DNA from: an uncultured Lachnospiraceae bacterium | Lineage (GTDB): Bacteria; Bacillota; Clostridia; Lachnospirales; Lachnospiraceae | Reading direction: 5' to 3' | DNA: 64,000 nt | Assembly (NCBI GenBank): GCA_900554415.1 | Contig: USGU01000012.1 | Span: forward strand, 1-64,000 | Shown: positions 1 through 7,657 of the stretch, piece after piece | Numbering within the stretch: position 1 is the first letter of the stretch | Layout of the letters: each line of letters starts with the position of its first letter | Translations under genes and position numbers: made by a program | The notes under the pieces: generated by a model | What the model was told of the DNA's origin: nothing | What the model saw: only the letters and a program-made list of their open reading frames with translations | Database searches by the model: none

Positions 1-44
1 GCATGTTCGGGACTTGCACCCGTTAGAACGCGCCCATGGCGCGC
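1..44 (-). mobile_element. 5' end of a class C group II intron (partial, cut by window edge)
   Basis: Read on the minus strand from position 44, the sequence starts GCGCGCCATGGGCGCG and runs into GGGTGCAAGTCCCGAAC. This matches the start of domain I of bacterial class IIC introns such as the Oceanobacillus iheyensis intron, which begins GTGTGCCC and carries GGGTGAGAGTCCCGAAC at the same place. Class C introns are known to insert just downstream of Rho-independent terminators, and this one begins six bases past the T-run of the carB terminator. The second base is C where GTGYG is usual. The rest of the ribozyme and any reverse transcriptase would lie left of position 1. Seen: sequence and position; inferred: identity of the whole element. 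Confidence 0.72.
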
Positions 45-49
45 AAACT

Positions 50-79
50 AAAAAAGGAGACGGTATAAAAACCGTCTCC
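50..79 (-). terminator. Rho-independent terminator of carB
   Basis: A perfect 9-bp stem (56-64 with 71-79, GGAGACGGT/ACCGTCTCC) is followed on the minus strand by six T. It lies 16 bases after the carB stop and is the likely target site of the adjoining group II intron. Confidence 0.93.
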
Positions 80-95
80 ACTGAACACATATTTT

Positions 96-3000
96 TTATT
101 TATGTTTAATTTCTGCATGTAATTCCTGAAGGGATTTCAGTTCACTGCTTCCATGCTCCTGAATGTAACGGATACCACTGATGGTTGCTTTTGCAGCAGC
201 AATCGTAGTCATATAGGCTACTTTCTTCTTGATGGCTGCCTTACGCAGATAACTGTCATCATCGACACCATTTTTACCGCGAGGAGTATTGATGATTAAA
301 TCGATCTTTCCGTTGGTAATCAGGTCAAGAATGTTCGGACGTCCTTCACGCAGCTTTTTCACCATTTCAGCTTCGATTCCGGCTTTCTGGAGGCATTCGT
401 AAGTTCCCTTTGAGGCAAGAATCTTGAAGCCTGCATCGGCAAATCCCTGTGCAACTTCAATCAGTTCATCTTTATCTTTGTCATTAACAGAAATCAATAC
501 TGTTCCGCCAAGTGGAAGTTTGGTCTGTGTGGCTTCCTGTGCTTTGTAGAAAGCTTCGCCTGAAGATACGGAAAGTCCAAGTACTTCACCAGTAGAACGC
601 ATTTCAGGTCCGAGGATAGGGTCAACTTCCTGGAACATATTGAATGGGAATACTGCTTCTTTTACACCATAATATGGAATATCCTGTTCTTTTAACTCTG
701 GAATTGGTGATGGTCTTCCTGTCAGTTCTGCTGTTGCAATTTCAATTGCAAGTGGTACCATACGGATGTTGCATACTTTAGAAACCAAAGGTACGGTTCT
801 GGATGCTCTTGGGTTTGCTTCCAGTACGAATACTTTTCCGTTTTCTATTGCATACTGCATGTTCATCAGACCTTTTACATGCATTTCTTCTGCAATTCGT
901 CTTGTGTATTCTTTAATTGTCTTTACATTTTCTTCTGAAATGTATTTAGACGGAATGATACAAGCGGAGTCACCGGAATGTACACCGGCAAGTTCAACGT
1001 GTTCCATAACTGCTGGAACGAATGCGTGTGTGCCATCACTGATTGCATCTGCTTCGCACTCTGTTGCATGTCCTAAGAAACGGTCAATCAGAATTGGTCT
1101 GTCAGGTGTTACTCCAACAGCAGCTTCCATGTATCCTGCCATGCTTTCTGCGTCATAAACAACTTCCATTCCACGTCCACCAAGTACATAGGAAGGACGA
1201 ACCATAACCGGATATCCAATCTTTTCTGCAATTTCCAAAGCTTCTTCTACATTGACAGCCATTCCTGACTCTGGCATTGGAATGTCAAGCTTGTCCATCA
1301 TAGCACGGAACTGGTCACGGTCTTCTGCAAGGTCGATAACAGAAGGTGCAGTACCAAGAATCTTCACACCGTTCTTCTCTAAGTCTGCTGCAAGATTCAG
1401 AGGTGTCTGTCCACCGAACTGTGCAATCACACCAACTGGCTGTTCTTTCTTGTAGATGCTGAGTACATCCTCCAGTGTAAGTGGTTCAAAATATAATTTA
1501 TCAGAAGTATCATAGTCAGTTGATACTGTCTCTGGGTTACAGTTTACAATAATTGTCTCGAAACCAAGTTTTTTCAGTGCAAGTGATGCATGTACGCAGC
1601 AGTAGTCAAACTCGATACCCTGTCCGATACGGTTTGGTCCGCCACCGAGAATCATGATTTTTGGTTTTGCTGTACTTACCGGACTTTCATCTTTGGCATT
1701 ATACGTAGAATAGTAGTAAGCATTGTTTTTGGTACCACTTACATGGACACCTTCCCATGCTTCTTCTACACCAAGTTCGATACGTTTGTTGCGGATATCT
1801 TCTTCTTTTACATCCAGAATCTGGCTTAAGTATTTGTCTGAGAAGCCATCTTTCTTAGCAGCAATCAGCGCTTCATCAGAAGGAAGCTGACCCTTTGATG
1901 CTATTAACTGTTCCTCTTCTTCTACTAATTCCTTCATCTGTTCAATGAAATAATGTTTGACTTTTGTGAGTTCGTGGATTTCATCAACAGTAGCTCCTTT
2001 TCTGAGTGCCTCATACATGATGAAATGACGTTCACTTGTAGGATGAATCAGCATATTTAATAATTCATCTTTTGATTTTGTATCAAAATCTTTGGCATGT
2101 CCAAGACCATATCTGCCTGTTTCAAGACTGCGGATTGCTTTCTGGAAAGCTTCTTTATAAGTTTTACCAATACTCATAACTTCACCTACGGCGCGCATCT
2201 GAGTACCAAGTTTATCTTCTACACCTTTGAATTTTTCGAATGCCCAACGAGCGAATTTAATTACAACATAGTCCCCGTCTGGTACATATTTGTCAAGTGT
2301 TCCGTATTTACCACAAGGAATATCTTTCAATGTGAGTCCGGTTGCAAGCATCGCTGAAACGAGCGCGATAGGGAAACCGGTTGCTTTTGAAGCAAGAGCT
2401 GATGAACGTGATGTTCTTGGATTGATTTCGATGATGATATCTCTGTCAGTTTTCGGATCATGTGCCCACTGTACATTGGTTCCACCAATTACCTGAATAG
2501 ATTCTACGATTTTATATGATTTTTCCTGAAGACGTTTCTGGACATCTTCGGAGATAGTAAGCATAGGAGCTGAGCAGAATGAATCTCCGGTATGAACACC
2601 AAGAGGGTCAATGTTCTCAATAAAGCAGACGGTGATCATATTGTTGTCTGCATCACGCACAACTTCCAGTTCCAGTTCTTCCCATCCGAGAATAGATTCT
2701 TCTACAAGAACCTGCCCTACAAGACTGGCCTGCAACCCTCTGGCACATACAGTTTTTAATTCTTCTACATTATATACAAGTCCGCCACCGGCGCCACCCA
2801 TTGTATAGGCCGGACGAAGTACTACAGGATATCCTAACTTATCTGCAATTGCAAGTGCATCTTCTACTGAATAAGCAACCTCACTTCTTGCCATTTCAAT
2901 ACCAAGCTTTTCCATGGTATGCTTGAACTCGATACGGTCTTCACCACGTTCAATAGCGTCAACCTGAACACCAATTACCTGAACGTTATACTTATCAAGG

Positions 3001-3320
3001 ATACCTGCTTTTGAAAGCTCGGAACACAAATTAAGCCCTGACTGTCCACCAAGGTTTGGCAATAATGCATCTGGTCTTTCCTTTGCAATAATTTTCTCAA
3101 TGCGTTCCACATTGAGTGGTTCAATATATGTGACATCTGCTGTTTCAGGGTCGGTCATGATTGTTGCCGGGTTTGAGTTGACCAGTACAATCTCATAACC
3201 TAATTTTCTTAATGCTTTACACGCCTGAGTACCAGAATAATCAAATTCACACGCCTGTCCGATGATGATAGGGCCTGAACCAATAATCAATACTTTGTGT
3301 ATATCTTTTCTTTGGGACAT
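96..3320 (-). CDS. carB: Carbamoyl-phosphate synthase large subunit
   Basis: This is the large subunit of carbamoyl-phosphate synthase, which makes carbamoyl phosphate from glutamine-derived ammonia, bicarbonate and two ATP for pyrimidine and arginine synthesis. The 1074-residue product has the family's duplicated design: an N-terminal half starting with the nucleotide-fold motif IGSGPIIIGQACEFDYSG, a second half starting ILGGGPNRIGQGIEFDY, ATP-grasp cores in both, and a C-terminal MGS-like allosteric domain (about 935-1074). The start is placed at MSQRKD because GAGGAGG lies 8 bases upstream. An in-frame ATG seven codons earlier overlaps that site. No carA is adjacent: the gene has its own promoter and the upstream neighbour is citrate synthase, so the glutaminase subunit must come from elsewhere. 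No PyrR-type attenuator is visible in the short leader. Confidence 0.97.
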   Translation of the reverse strand: MSQRKDIHKVLIIGSGPIIIGQACEFDYSGTQACKALRKLGYEIVLVNSNPATIMTDPETADVTYIEPLNVERIEKIIAKERPDALLPNLGGQSGLNLCSELSKAGILDKYNVQVIGVQVDAIERGEDRIEFKHTMEKLGIEMARSEVAYSVEDALAIADKLGYPVVLRPAYTMGGAGGGLVYNVEELKTVCARGLQASLVGQVLVEESILGWEELELEVVRDADNNMITVCFIENIDPLGVHTGDSFCSAPMLTISEDVQKRLQEKSYKIVESIQVIGGTNVQWAHDPKTDRDIIIEINPRTSRSSALASKATGFPIALVSAMLATGLTLKDIPCGKYGTLDKYVPDGDYVVIKFARWAFEKFKGVEDKLGTQMRAVGEVMSIGKTYKEAFQKAIRSLETGRYGLGHAKDFDTKSKDELLNMLIHPTSERHFIMYEALRKGATVDEIHELTKVKHYFIEQMKELVEEEEQLIASKGQLPSDEALIAAKKDGFSDKYLSQILDVKEEDIRNKRIELGVEEAWEGVHVSGTKNNAYYYSTYNAKDESPVSTAKPKIMILGGGPNRIGQGIEFDYCCVHASLALKKLGFETIIVNCNPETVSTDYDTSDKLYFEPLTLEDVLSIYKKEQPVGVIAQFGGQTPLNLAADLEKNGVKILGTAPSVIDLAEDRDQFRAMMDKLDIPMPESGMAVNVEEALEIAEKIGYPVMVRPSYVLGGRGMEVVYDAESMAGYMEAAVGVTPDRPILIDRFLGHATECEADAISDGTHAFVPAVMEHVELAGVHSGDSACIIPSKYISEENVKTIKEYTRRIAEEMHVKGLMNMQYAIENGKVFVLEANPRASRTVPLVSKVCNIRMVPLAIEIATAELTGRPSPIPELKEQDIPYYGVKEAVFPFNMFQEVDPILGPEMRSTGEVLGLSVSSGEAFYKAQEATQTKLPLGGTVLISVNDKDKDELIEVAQGFADAGFKILASKGTYECLQKAGIEAEMVKKLREGRPNILDLITNGKIDLIINTPRGKNGVDDDSYLRKAAIKKKVAYMTTIAAAKATISGIRYIQEHGSSELKSLQELHAEIKHK

Positions 3321-3365
3321 ATCCGCTTCCTCCTCATGCATTTGTTTCTTTTAAAGTCTCGTAAC

Positions 3366-3394
3366 ATTATACACGAATGGAATCGGCTATGCAA
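3366..3394 (-). promoter_or_regulatory. Sigma-A promoter of carB
   Basis: TTGCAT and TATAAT are separated by 17 bases on the minus strand, about 46 bases before the carB start codon. It supports carB being transcribed alone. Confidence 0.75.
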
Positions 3395-3449
3395 TAAAAA
3401 TTTTCTATAAATATAAACCTTTTTTTGACTGCATTTCTATAAAAATGTC

Positions 3450-4823
3450 TTATTTTCGATTTTCCAGTTCTACATAATCACGGTATGGAGCCAGTGGATT
3501 ATAAGCAGGACGGATAATCTTATCCACATTACGCAGCTCTTCCAGTCTGTGTGCGCTCCAACCCACAATACGGGCCGCGGCAAAGATAGGAGTATAAAGC
3601 TGCTCTGGAATTCCAAGCATGGAATAAACCAGTCCACTGTAGAAGTCCACGTTTGCATTTACACCTTTGTAAATACGGCGTTTTTCGGCAATCACTTCCG
3701 GTGCCATCTTCTCTACTTTCTCATAGAGTGCATATTCTTTGGTGTAACCCTTTTCCTGAGCCAGTTGTTTTACAAAAGTTTTGAAAATCTCTGCACGAGG
3801 ATCAGATATGGAATAAATCGCATGCCCCATACCGTAAATAAGACCTTTTTGGTCAAATGCTTCTTTATTCAGCAATGCATTTAAGTAAGCACGTACCTCG
3901 TCATCGTCCTCCCAGTCTTTTACAGTCTGCTTCATATCGCTGAACATCTGGGTCACTTTAATATTGGCACCACCGTGCTTCGGACCTTTTAAAGAGGCCA
4001 TAGCTGCCGCAATCGTAGAATAGGTATCTGTGCCTGAGGAAGTTACCACATGGGTTGTGAAGGTAGAGTTATTACCACCGCCGTGATCCATATGGAGTAC
4101 CAGCGCCATATCCAGAATCTTTGCTTCCAAATTGGTATACTTCCGGTCTTCACGGAGCATCATCAGAATATTTTCGGCTGCGGATTTGGCTGGGTCTGGT
4201 GCATAGATATACAAATCTTCACCTTGTCTGTAATTGTAAGCATGATAACCATATACCATGAGCATCGGGAACTGGCTAATCAGATTCAGGCTCTGGCGTA
4301 ATACATTTGGAATACTGGTGTCATCTGCTTTATCGTCATATGTATAAAGACTTAAAATAGAACGGGATAAACTGTTCATCATGTCCTTGCTTGGAGCTTT
4401 CATAATGACATCACGTACAAAGGTTGGTGGAAGGGTTCTTCGCTCTGCAAGCATCTGCTGAAAATGTTCTAATTGTACTTTCGTTGGCAATTCACCAAAC
4501 AATAACAGGTATGCCACTTCTTCAAATCCACTGTGATGTGCATCCAAAAAACCGCTTACCAAATCTTTAATATTATAGCCACGGTAATATAAGTTTCCTG
4601 CACACGGAACTTCCTTTCCATCAACGATCTTTTTGGCACAAACATCGGATATGTTGGTCAGTCCGGCGAGAACGCCCTTTCCATCTAAGTCACGGAGTCC
4701 TCGTTTTACTTCATATTTGGTATATAATTCTTTATCGATTGCATTGCTCTTATTACAAAGCTCAGCCAGCTCTAAAATTTCAGGTGTAATTTCAAATAAA
4801 GTAGTATCAATTGTATTGGCCAT
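3450..4823 (-). CDS. gltA: Citrate synthase
   Basis: Citrate synthase condenses oxaloacetate and acetyl-CoA to citrate; in fermentative Clostridia it usually feeds 2-oxoglutarate and glutamate synthesis. The 457-residue protein keeps the catalytic triad: His283 in GPKHGGAN, His334 in GMGHAIY and Asp393 in NVDFYSG. The start is the ATG 7-8 bases after AGGAGG; a TTG two codons earlier is too close to that site. No aconitase or isocitrate dehydrogenase gene is adjacent. The gene lies between ybaK and carB with its own promoter. The protein has an N-terminal extension of about 60 residues before the conserved fold, as is common in clostridial members. Confidence 0.93.
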   Translation of the reverse strand: MANTIDTTLFEITPEILELAELCNKSNAIDKELYTKYEVKRGLRDLDGKGVLAGLTNISDVCAKKIVDGKEVPCAGNLYYRGYNIKDLVSGFLDAHHSGFEEVAYLLLFGELPTKVQLEHFQQMLAERRTLPPTFVRDVIMKAPSKDMMNSLSRSILSLYTYDDKADDTSIPNVLRQSLNLISQFPMLMVYGYHAYNYRQGEDLYIYAPDPAKSAAENILMMLREDRKYTNLEAKILDMALVLHMDHGGGNNSTFTTHVVTSSGTDTYSTIAAAMASLKGPKHGGANIKVTQMFSDMKQTVKDWEDDDEVRAYLNALLNKEAFDQKGLIYGMGHAIYSISDPRAEIFKTFVKQLAQEKGYTKEYALYEKVEKMAPEVIAEKRRIYKGVNANVDFYSGLVYSMLGIPEQLYTPIFAAARIVGWSAHRLEELRNVDKIIRPAYNPLAPYRDYVELENRK

Positions 4824-4863
4824 GGGCAATTACCTCCTATTTTTTCAGCAATTAATGTTCAAT

Positions 4864-4902
4864 ATTATACTGGATTATACTGGATGAATCAGATAAAAAC
4901 AA
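4864..4902 (-). promoter_or_regulatory. gltA promoter with duplicated -10 element
   Basis: TTGTTT (4897-4902) is 17 bases from TATAAT (4874-4879). The 10-mer CCAGTATAAT is then repeated head to tail, giving a second TATAAT at 4864-4869. The tandem copy would offer RNA polymerase two -10 boxes 10 bases apart. Confidence 0.65.
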
Positions 4903-4934
4903 TTAACATCCTGTTAAATATTTATGAAAAAATT

Positions 4935-5420
4935 TTATTTTTCCCGAATCACATCCGCAAAAATAGCACCGGATACTTTTTGTAAATCAAGCGGAGACAG
5001 CAATAGCTGCATTCCTATTTTTCCGCCACTAACGTAGATTTTATCTTGTGATTCTGCCGAATTATGTATGACGGTTGGATAATTTTTCTTCATACCGATA
5101 GCGGTACAGCCGCCACGCACATAACCGGTAACTGCAGTGAGATTCTTAAGCGGTAACATTTCTAAAGACTTTTCTCCAACTGCTTTTGCTGCTTTTTTGA
5201 AATCGATTTCCTCTTCAATGGGAATTACGAAGACATAATAACTTCCGTTTTTTCCAACAGTTACAAGTGTTTTATATACAAAACGATGGTCACATCCAAG
5301 AATATCGGCTGTATGGATTCCGTCAATAAACTCATCACATTCATAAGTTTGATATTCGTATGCTATCTTTGCCCGGTCTAAAATCCGCATGGCATTTGTT
5401 TTTAATTCTTTTTTACTCAT
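4935..5420 (-). CDS. ybaK: YbaK/EbsC-type aminoacyl-tRNA deacylase
   Basis: This 161-residue protein belongs to the YbaK/ProX editing family; members hydrolyse mischarged tRNA, typically Cys-tRNA(Pro). Recognisable elements are the N-terminal LDRAKIAYEYQTYE strand-helix, the conserved lysine in FVYKTLV, the YVRGGCTAIGMKK loop that forms the substrate pocket and a C-terminal GMQLLLSPLDL segment. The chosen ATG has GAAGGAAG just upstream, and the start overlaps the 3' end of the amidohydrolase gene by 8 bases, which suggests translational coupling. The coupling to an amidohydrolase has no obvious functional reason. Confidence 0.88.
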   Translation of the reverse strand: MSKKELKTNAMRILDRAKIAYEYQTYECDEFIDGIHTADILGCDHRFVYKTLVTVGKNGSYYVFVIPIEEEIDFKKAAKAVGEKSLEMLPLKNLTAVTGYVRGGCTAIGMKKNYPTVIHNSAESQDKIYVSGGKIGMQLLLSPLDLQKVSGAIFADVIREK

Positions 5421-6417
5421 GTTGCTTCCTTCTTCCATTCTTATTTGGTGATGTTTCAATAAAAGTCAGAAAGTTGGTTTCATATATTTTCTCAAGTATG
5501 GTTTTATCAAGTCCGAGCCCATGCATCTGAGTTGGTCCTTCCTGCACATAAAGTCCGTCAGGATACAAGGTATAATTTCCTTTTGTCTCTAAAAATCGGC
5601 AGATTAAACTCATGCGAGATTCTGCTTCGGCAAGGGAAAGTGGCTCGCCTTTTTCTCTTACTGTTTCCCTTGCCCCGATGTCGGTTCCATATAAAATACG
5701 GTCCTGATATTTATGAAAAAATGCGTTTGCCTCTTCCGGCTGACTGGATAAATTATAATACAATTCAATTCCCGGAGTAATATCAATCCGCATTTGTGGT
5801 GCCTTGTCCAGAATTCCAGACAGTCGCTCCAGTTGTTTAGAAAAGAAGAAAAAATGCGGAAACAGAATCCGCAGATCCGGATGTCTGGTAAGTACATTTC
5901 TAATTTGGCGGTACTGGTCTTCATTATTTACAAAGGTTTCATCATACAGCCATCCGCTTTCCAGTGCATGCCGGGATATTTTCTGTACATCCCAGAATTC
6001 TTCCGGGTCATTTACATGAAAGTAAATGGGAATTTTTTCTTCTTCCAGATATGTCCAGAAAGACTCCCATACCGGGGTATCAAAATCAGGAACCGGATAT
6101 GCCTTTCGAATTTGGGGTTTTCCTTCCAACATTTTGATTCCGGTACATCCCTGTTTCATCCGTTCTTTTACTTCCTCTACGAGAGCGTTTTTCATATGTT
6201 CTTCTGGAAGTATATATACCTTCCGGTTGATTCCGCCAAAAATATATACCGGAACTGTACTTTGGTCTGCAAATTGAAAGGCATCCTCTTCTACCGGAAT
6301 ACAATTACTTTGCGGTATGCACTGAAGCGCGATTCCAGACAGGCCTTTTTGGCTTACCAATTGATTTAAGTTTTCATTTTTCATTGCTTTTACAAAATGA
6401 ATATGTCCATCTATCAT
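5413..6417 (-). CDS. Amidohydrolase-2 family metal-dependent hydrolase
   Basis: This is a 334-residue TIM-barrel metal hydrolase of the amidohydrolase-related type. The barrel ligands are visible: HxH at residues 5-7 (DGHIHF), His134 in PIYFHVND, His188 in FPHFFFF and Asp246 in LYGTDIG. The family includes decarboxylases and hydrolases of ring or amide substrates, so the reaction cannot be named. AAAGGAAA precedes the ATG. The gene overlaps ybaK downstream and starts 90 bases from the spoIVB stop, in the slot where many Firmicutes carry spo0A. No signal peptide is visible, so it is probably cytoplasmic. Confidence 0.82.
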   Translation of the reverse strand: MIDGHIHFVKAMKNENLNQLVSQKGLSGIALQCIPQSNCIPVEEDAFQFADQSTVPVYIFGGINRKVYILPEEHMKNALVEEVKERMKQGCTGIKMLEGKPQIRKAYPVPDFDTPVWESFWTYLEEEKIPIYFHVNDPEEFWDVQKISRHALESGWLYDETFVNNEDQYRQIRNVLTRHPDLRILFPHFFFFSKQLERLSGILDKAPQMRIDITPGIELYYNLSSQPEEANAFFHKYQDRILYGTDIGARETVREKGEPLSLAEAESRMSLICRFLETKGNYTLYPDGLYVQEGPTQMHGLGLDKTILEKIYETNFLTFIETSPNKNGRRKQHE

Positions 6418-6507
6418 ACGTGTTTTCCTTTATATTTTGTAAATGTTTTTCATATATAGGATTTATCATACCACGTTTTTTTCTGGAGTACAATGTGTGG
6501 TCTCTGC

Positions 6508-7566
6508 TCAATGTGCTAACATTTCTTCAATAAATATTCCGTAACCTTTTGTAGGGTCATTTACCAGAACGTGTGTAACCGCACCAATGAGTTTCCCATT
6601 TTGCAGAATCGGACATCCGCTCATCCCCTGCACAATGCCTCCGGTTGCAGCAAGCAGCTCAGGGTCATCGACCTGTATCATAATCCCTTTGTTGACTTCC
6701 TTGGCATAATAGTCCAGACCGATAATCCGGATGCTGTATTCTTTCACGGTTCCACCGACTGCACACCGGATAGCAGCAGGTCCTAATTCAATTTCATTTT
6801 TGGAGGCGGTAAGGCATGGTCTGGAATCAGACAATACCTGGTCTACCCGGTTGATTTTTCCGAAAATGCCTTCTTCGGTATTCTGCGATATTGTCCCCAG
6901 AATATTATAATTGTTATAAGTAATAATTCCTTCAAATCCACCCGGGTCACCGCTTTGCCCTTTCTTGATATGCTGAATGCTTGTCTCATATAAGGTTCCT
7001 TCTGTAATTTCAAGCAGTTCATTGGTATCCACGTCGTGAATTCCATGTCCAAGTGCACCGTAGGAATGGTCTTCAGTAATGTAGGTCACGGTACCAATCC
7101 CTTGTGCATTATCCCGTACCCAGATTCCAAGCTTATATTCTCCCTGTTCGTTCTTACCGGGATTTACTTTGATGTCAATGTATTCTTCATCTCTCCTTAA
7201 ATGTAATACCACGCTGGCTTCCTGCAGATTTTTAACTGCATCAATCAATTCTTTTTTATCAGAAATATCTTCTTCATCGATTCCAACGATATAATCCCCA
7301 CTTTTTACCAGATTTTTAGAGGGATTGGTAATTGTTCCGTCTTTTGCCTTGATTTCTTCTGTTCCCAGTACAAGCACACCCTCTGTTTCCAGATAAATTC
7401 CTATGGGTGTTCCTCCTGGAATCACATACTGTCCGGTACTGCCATCCCCATTTACCGTAATCTGAAGCCGGTTTTGCTGTAATTTAAGGAAAAAATAACC
7501 GCCTCCTAAAGATAAGGATAATACTAAAAACATCAGTAACATTCTTCTATATAACCTGACCGACAT
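6508..7566 (-). CDS. spoIVB: SpoIVB sporulation signalling serine protease
   Basis: SpoIVB is made in the forespore and crosses into the intermembrane space, where it triggers pro-sigma-K processing. The 352-residue product has an N-terminal membrane anchor (about 8-28), a PDZ-like region (about 85-125, KSGDYIVGIDEEDI) and an S55 peptidase domain. The catalytic residues are His174 (ALGHGIHD), Asp301 (QVDDPEL) and Ser316 (GMSGCPI). The C-terminus ends in the usual KGYGIFIEEML. The start follows GGAGAGG. A terminator separates it from recN, so it has its own, probably forespore-sigma, promoter. Downstream is an amidohydrolase rather than spo0A. Confidence 0.95.
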   Translation of the reverse strand: MSVRLYRRMLLMFLVLSLSLGGGYFFLKLQQNRLQITVNGDGSTGQYVIPGGTPIGIYLETEGVLVLGTEEIKAKDGTITNPSKNLVKSGDYIVGIDEEDISDKKELIDAVKNLQEASVVLHLRRDEEYIDIKVNPGKNEQGEYKLGIWVRDNAQGIGTVTYITEDHSYGALGHGIHDVDTNELLEITEGTLYETSIQHIKKGQSGDPGGFEGIITYNNYNILGTISQNTEEGIFGKINRVDQVLSDSRPCLTASKNEIELGPAAIRCAVGGTVKEYSIRIIGLDYYAKEVNKGIMIQVDDPELLAATGGIVQGMSGCPILQNGKLIGAVTHVLVNDPTKGYGIFIEEMLAH

Positions 7567-7614
7567 TGTCTTCCTCTCCATTCTATGATGTAATGAAGCA
7601 AACAAGTCTTGTTA

Positions 7615-7645
7615 TATAAAAATAGACAGGAATTGCTTCCTGTCT
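7615..7645 (-). terminator. Terminator between recN and spoIVB
   Basis: A perfect 9-bp stem (AGACAGGAA/TTCCTGTCT, 7624-7632 with 7637-7645) and four-base loop are followed on minus by ATTTTTATAT. It ends the long asp23-recN transcript and isolates spoIVB. Confidence 0.88.
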
Positions 7646-7657
7646 AGTATATGGATA

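Noticed and set aside
1..50. T-arm-like GGGTGCAAGTCCC suggesting a tRNA gene end
   Set aside because: No acceptor, D or anticodon arm can be drawn and the sequence matches the start of class C group II introns after a terminator.
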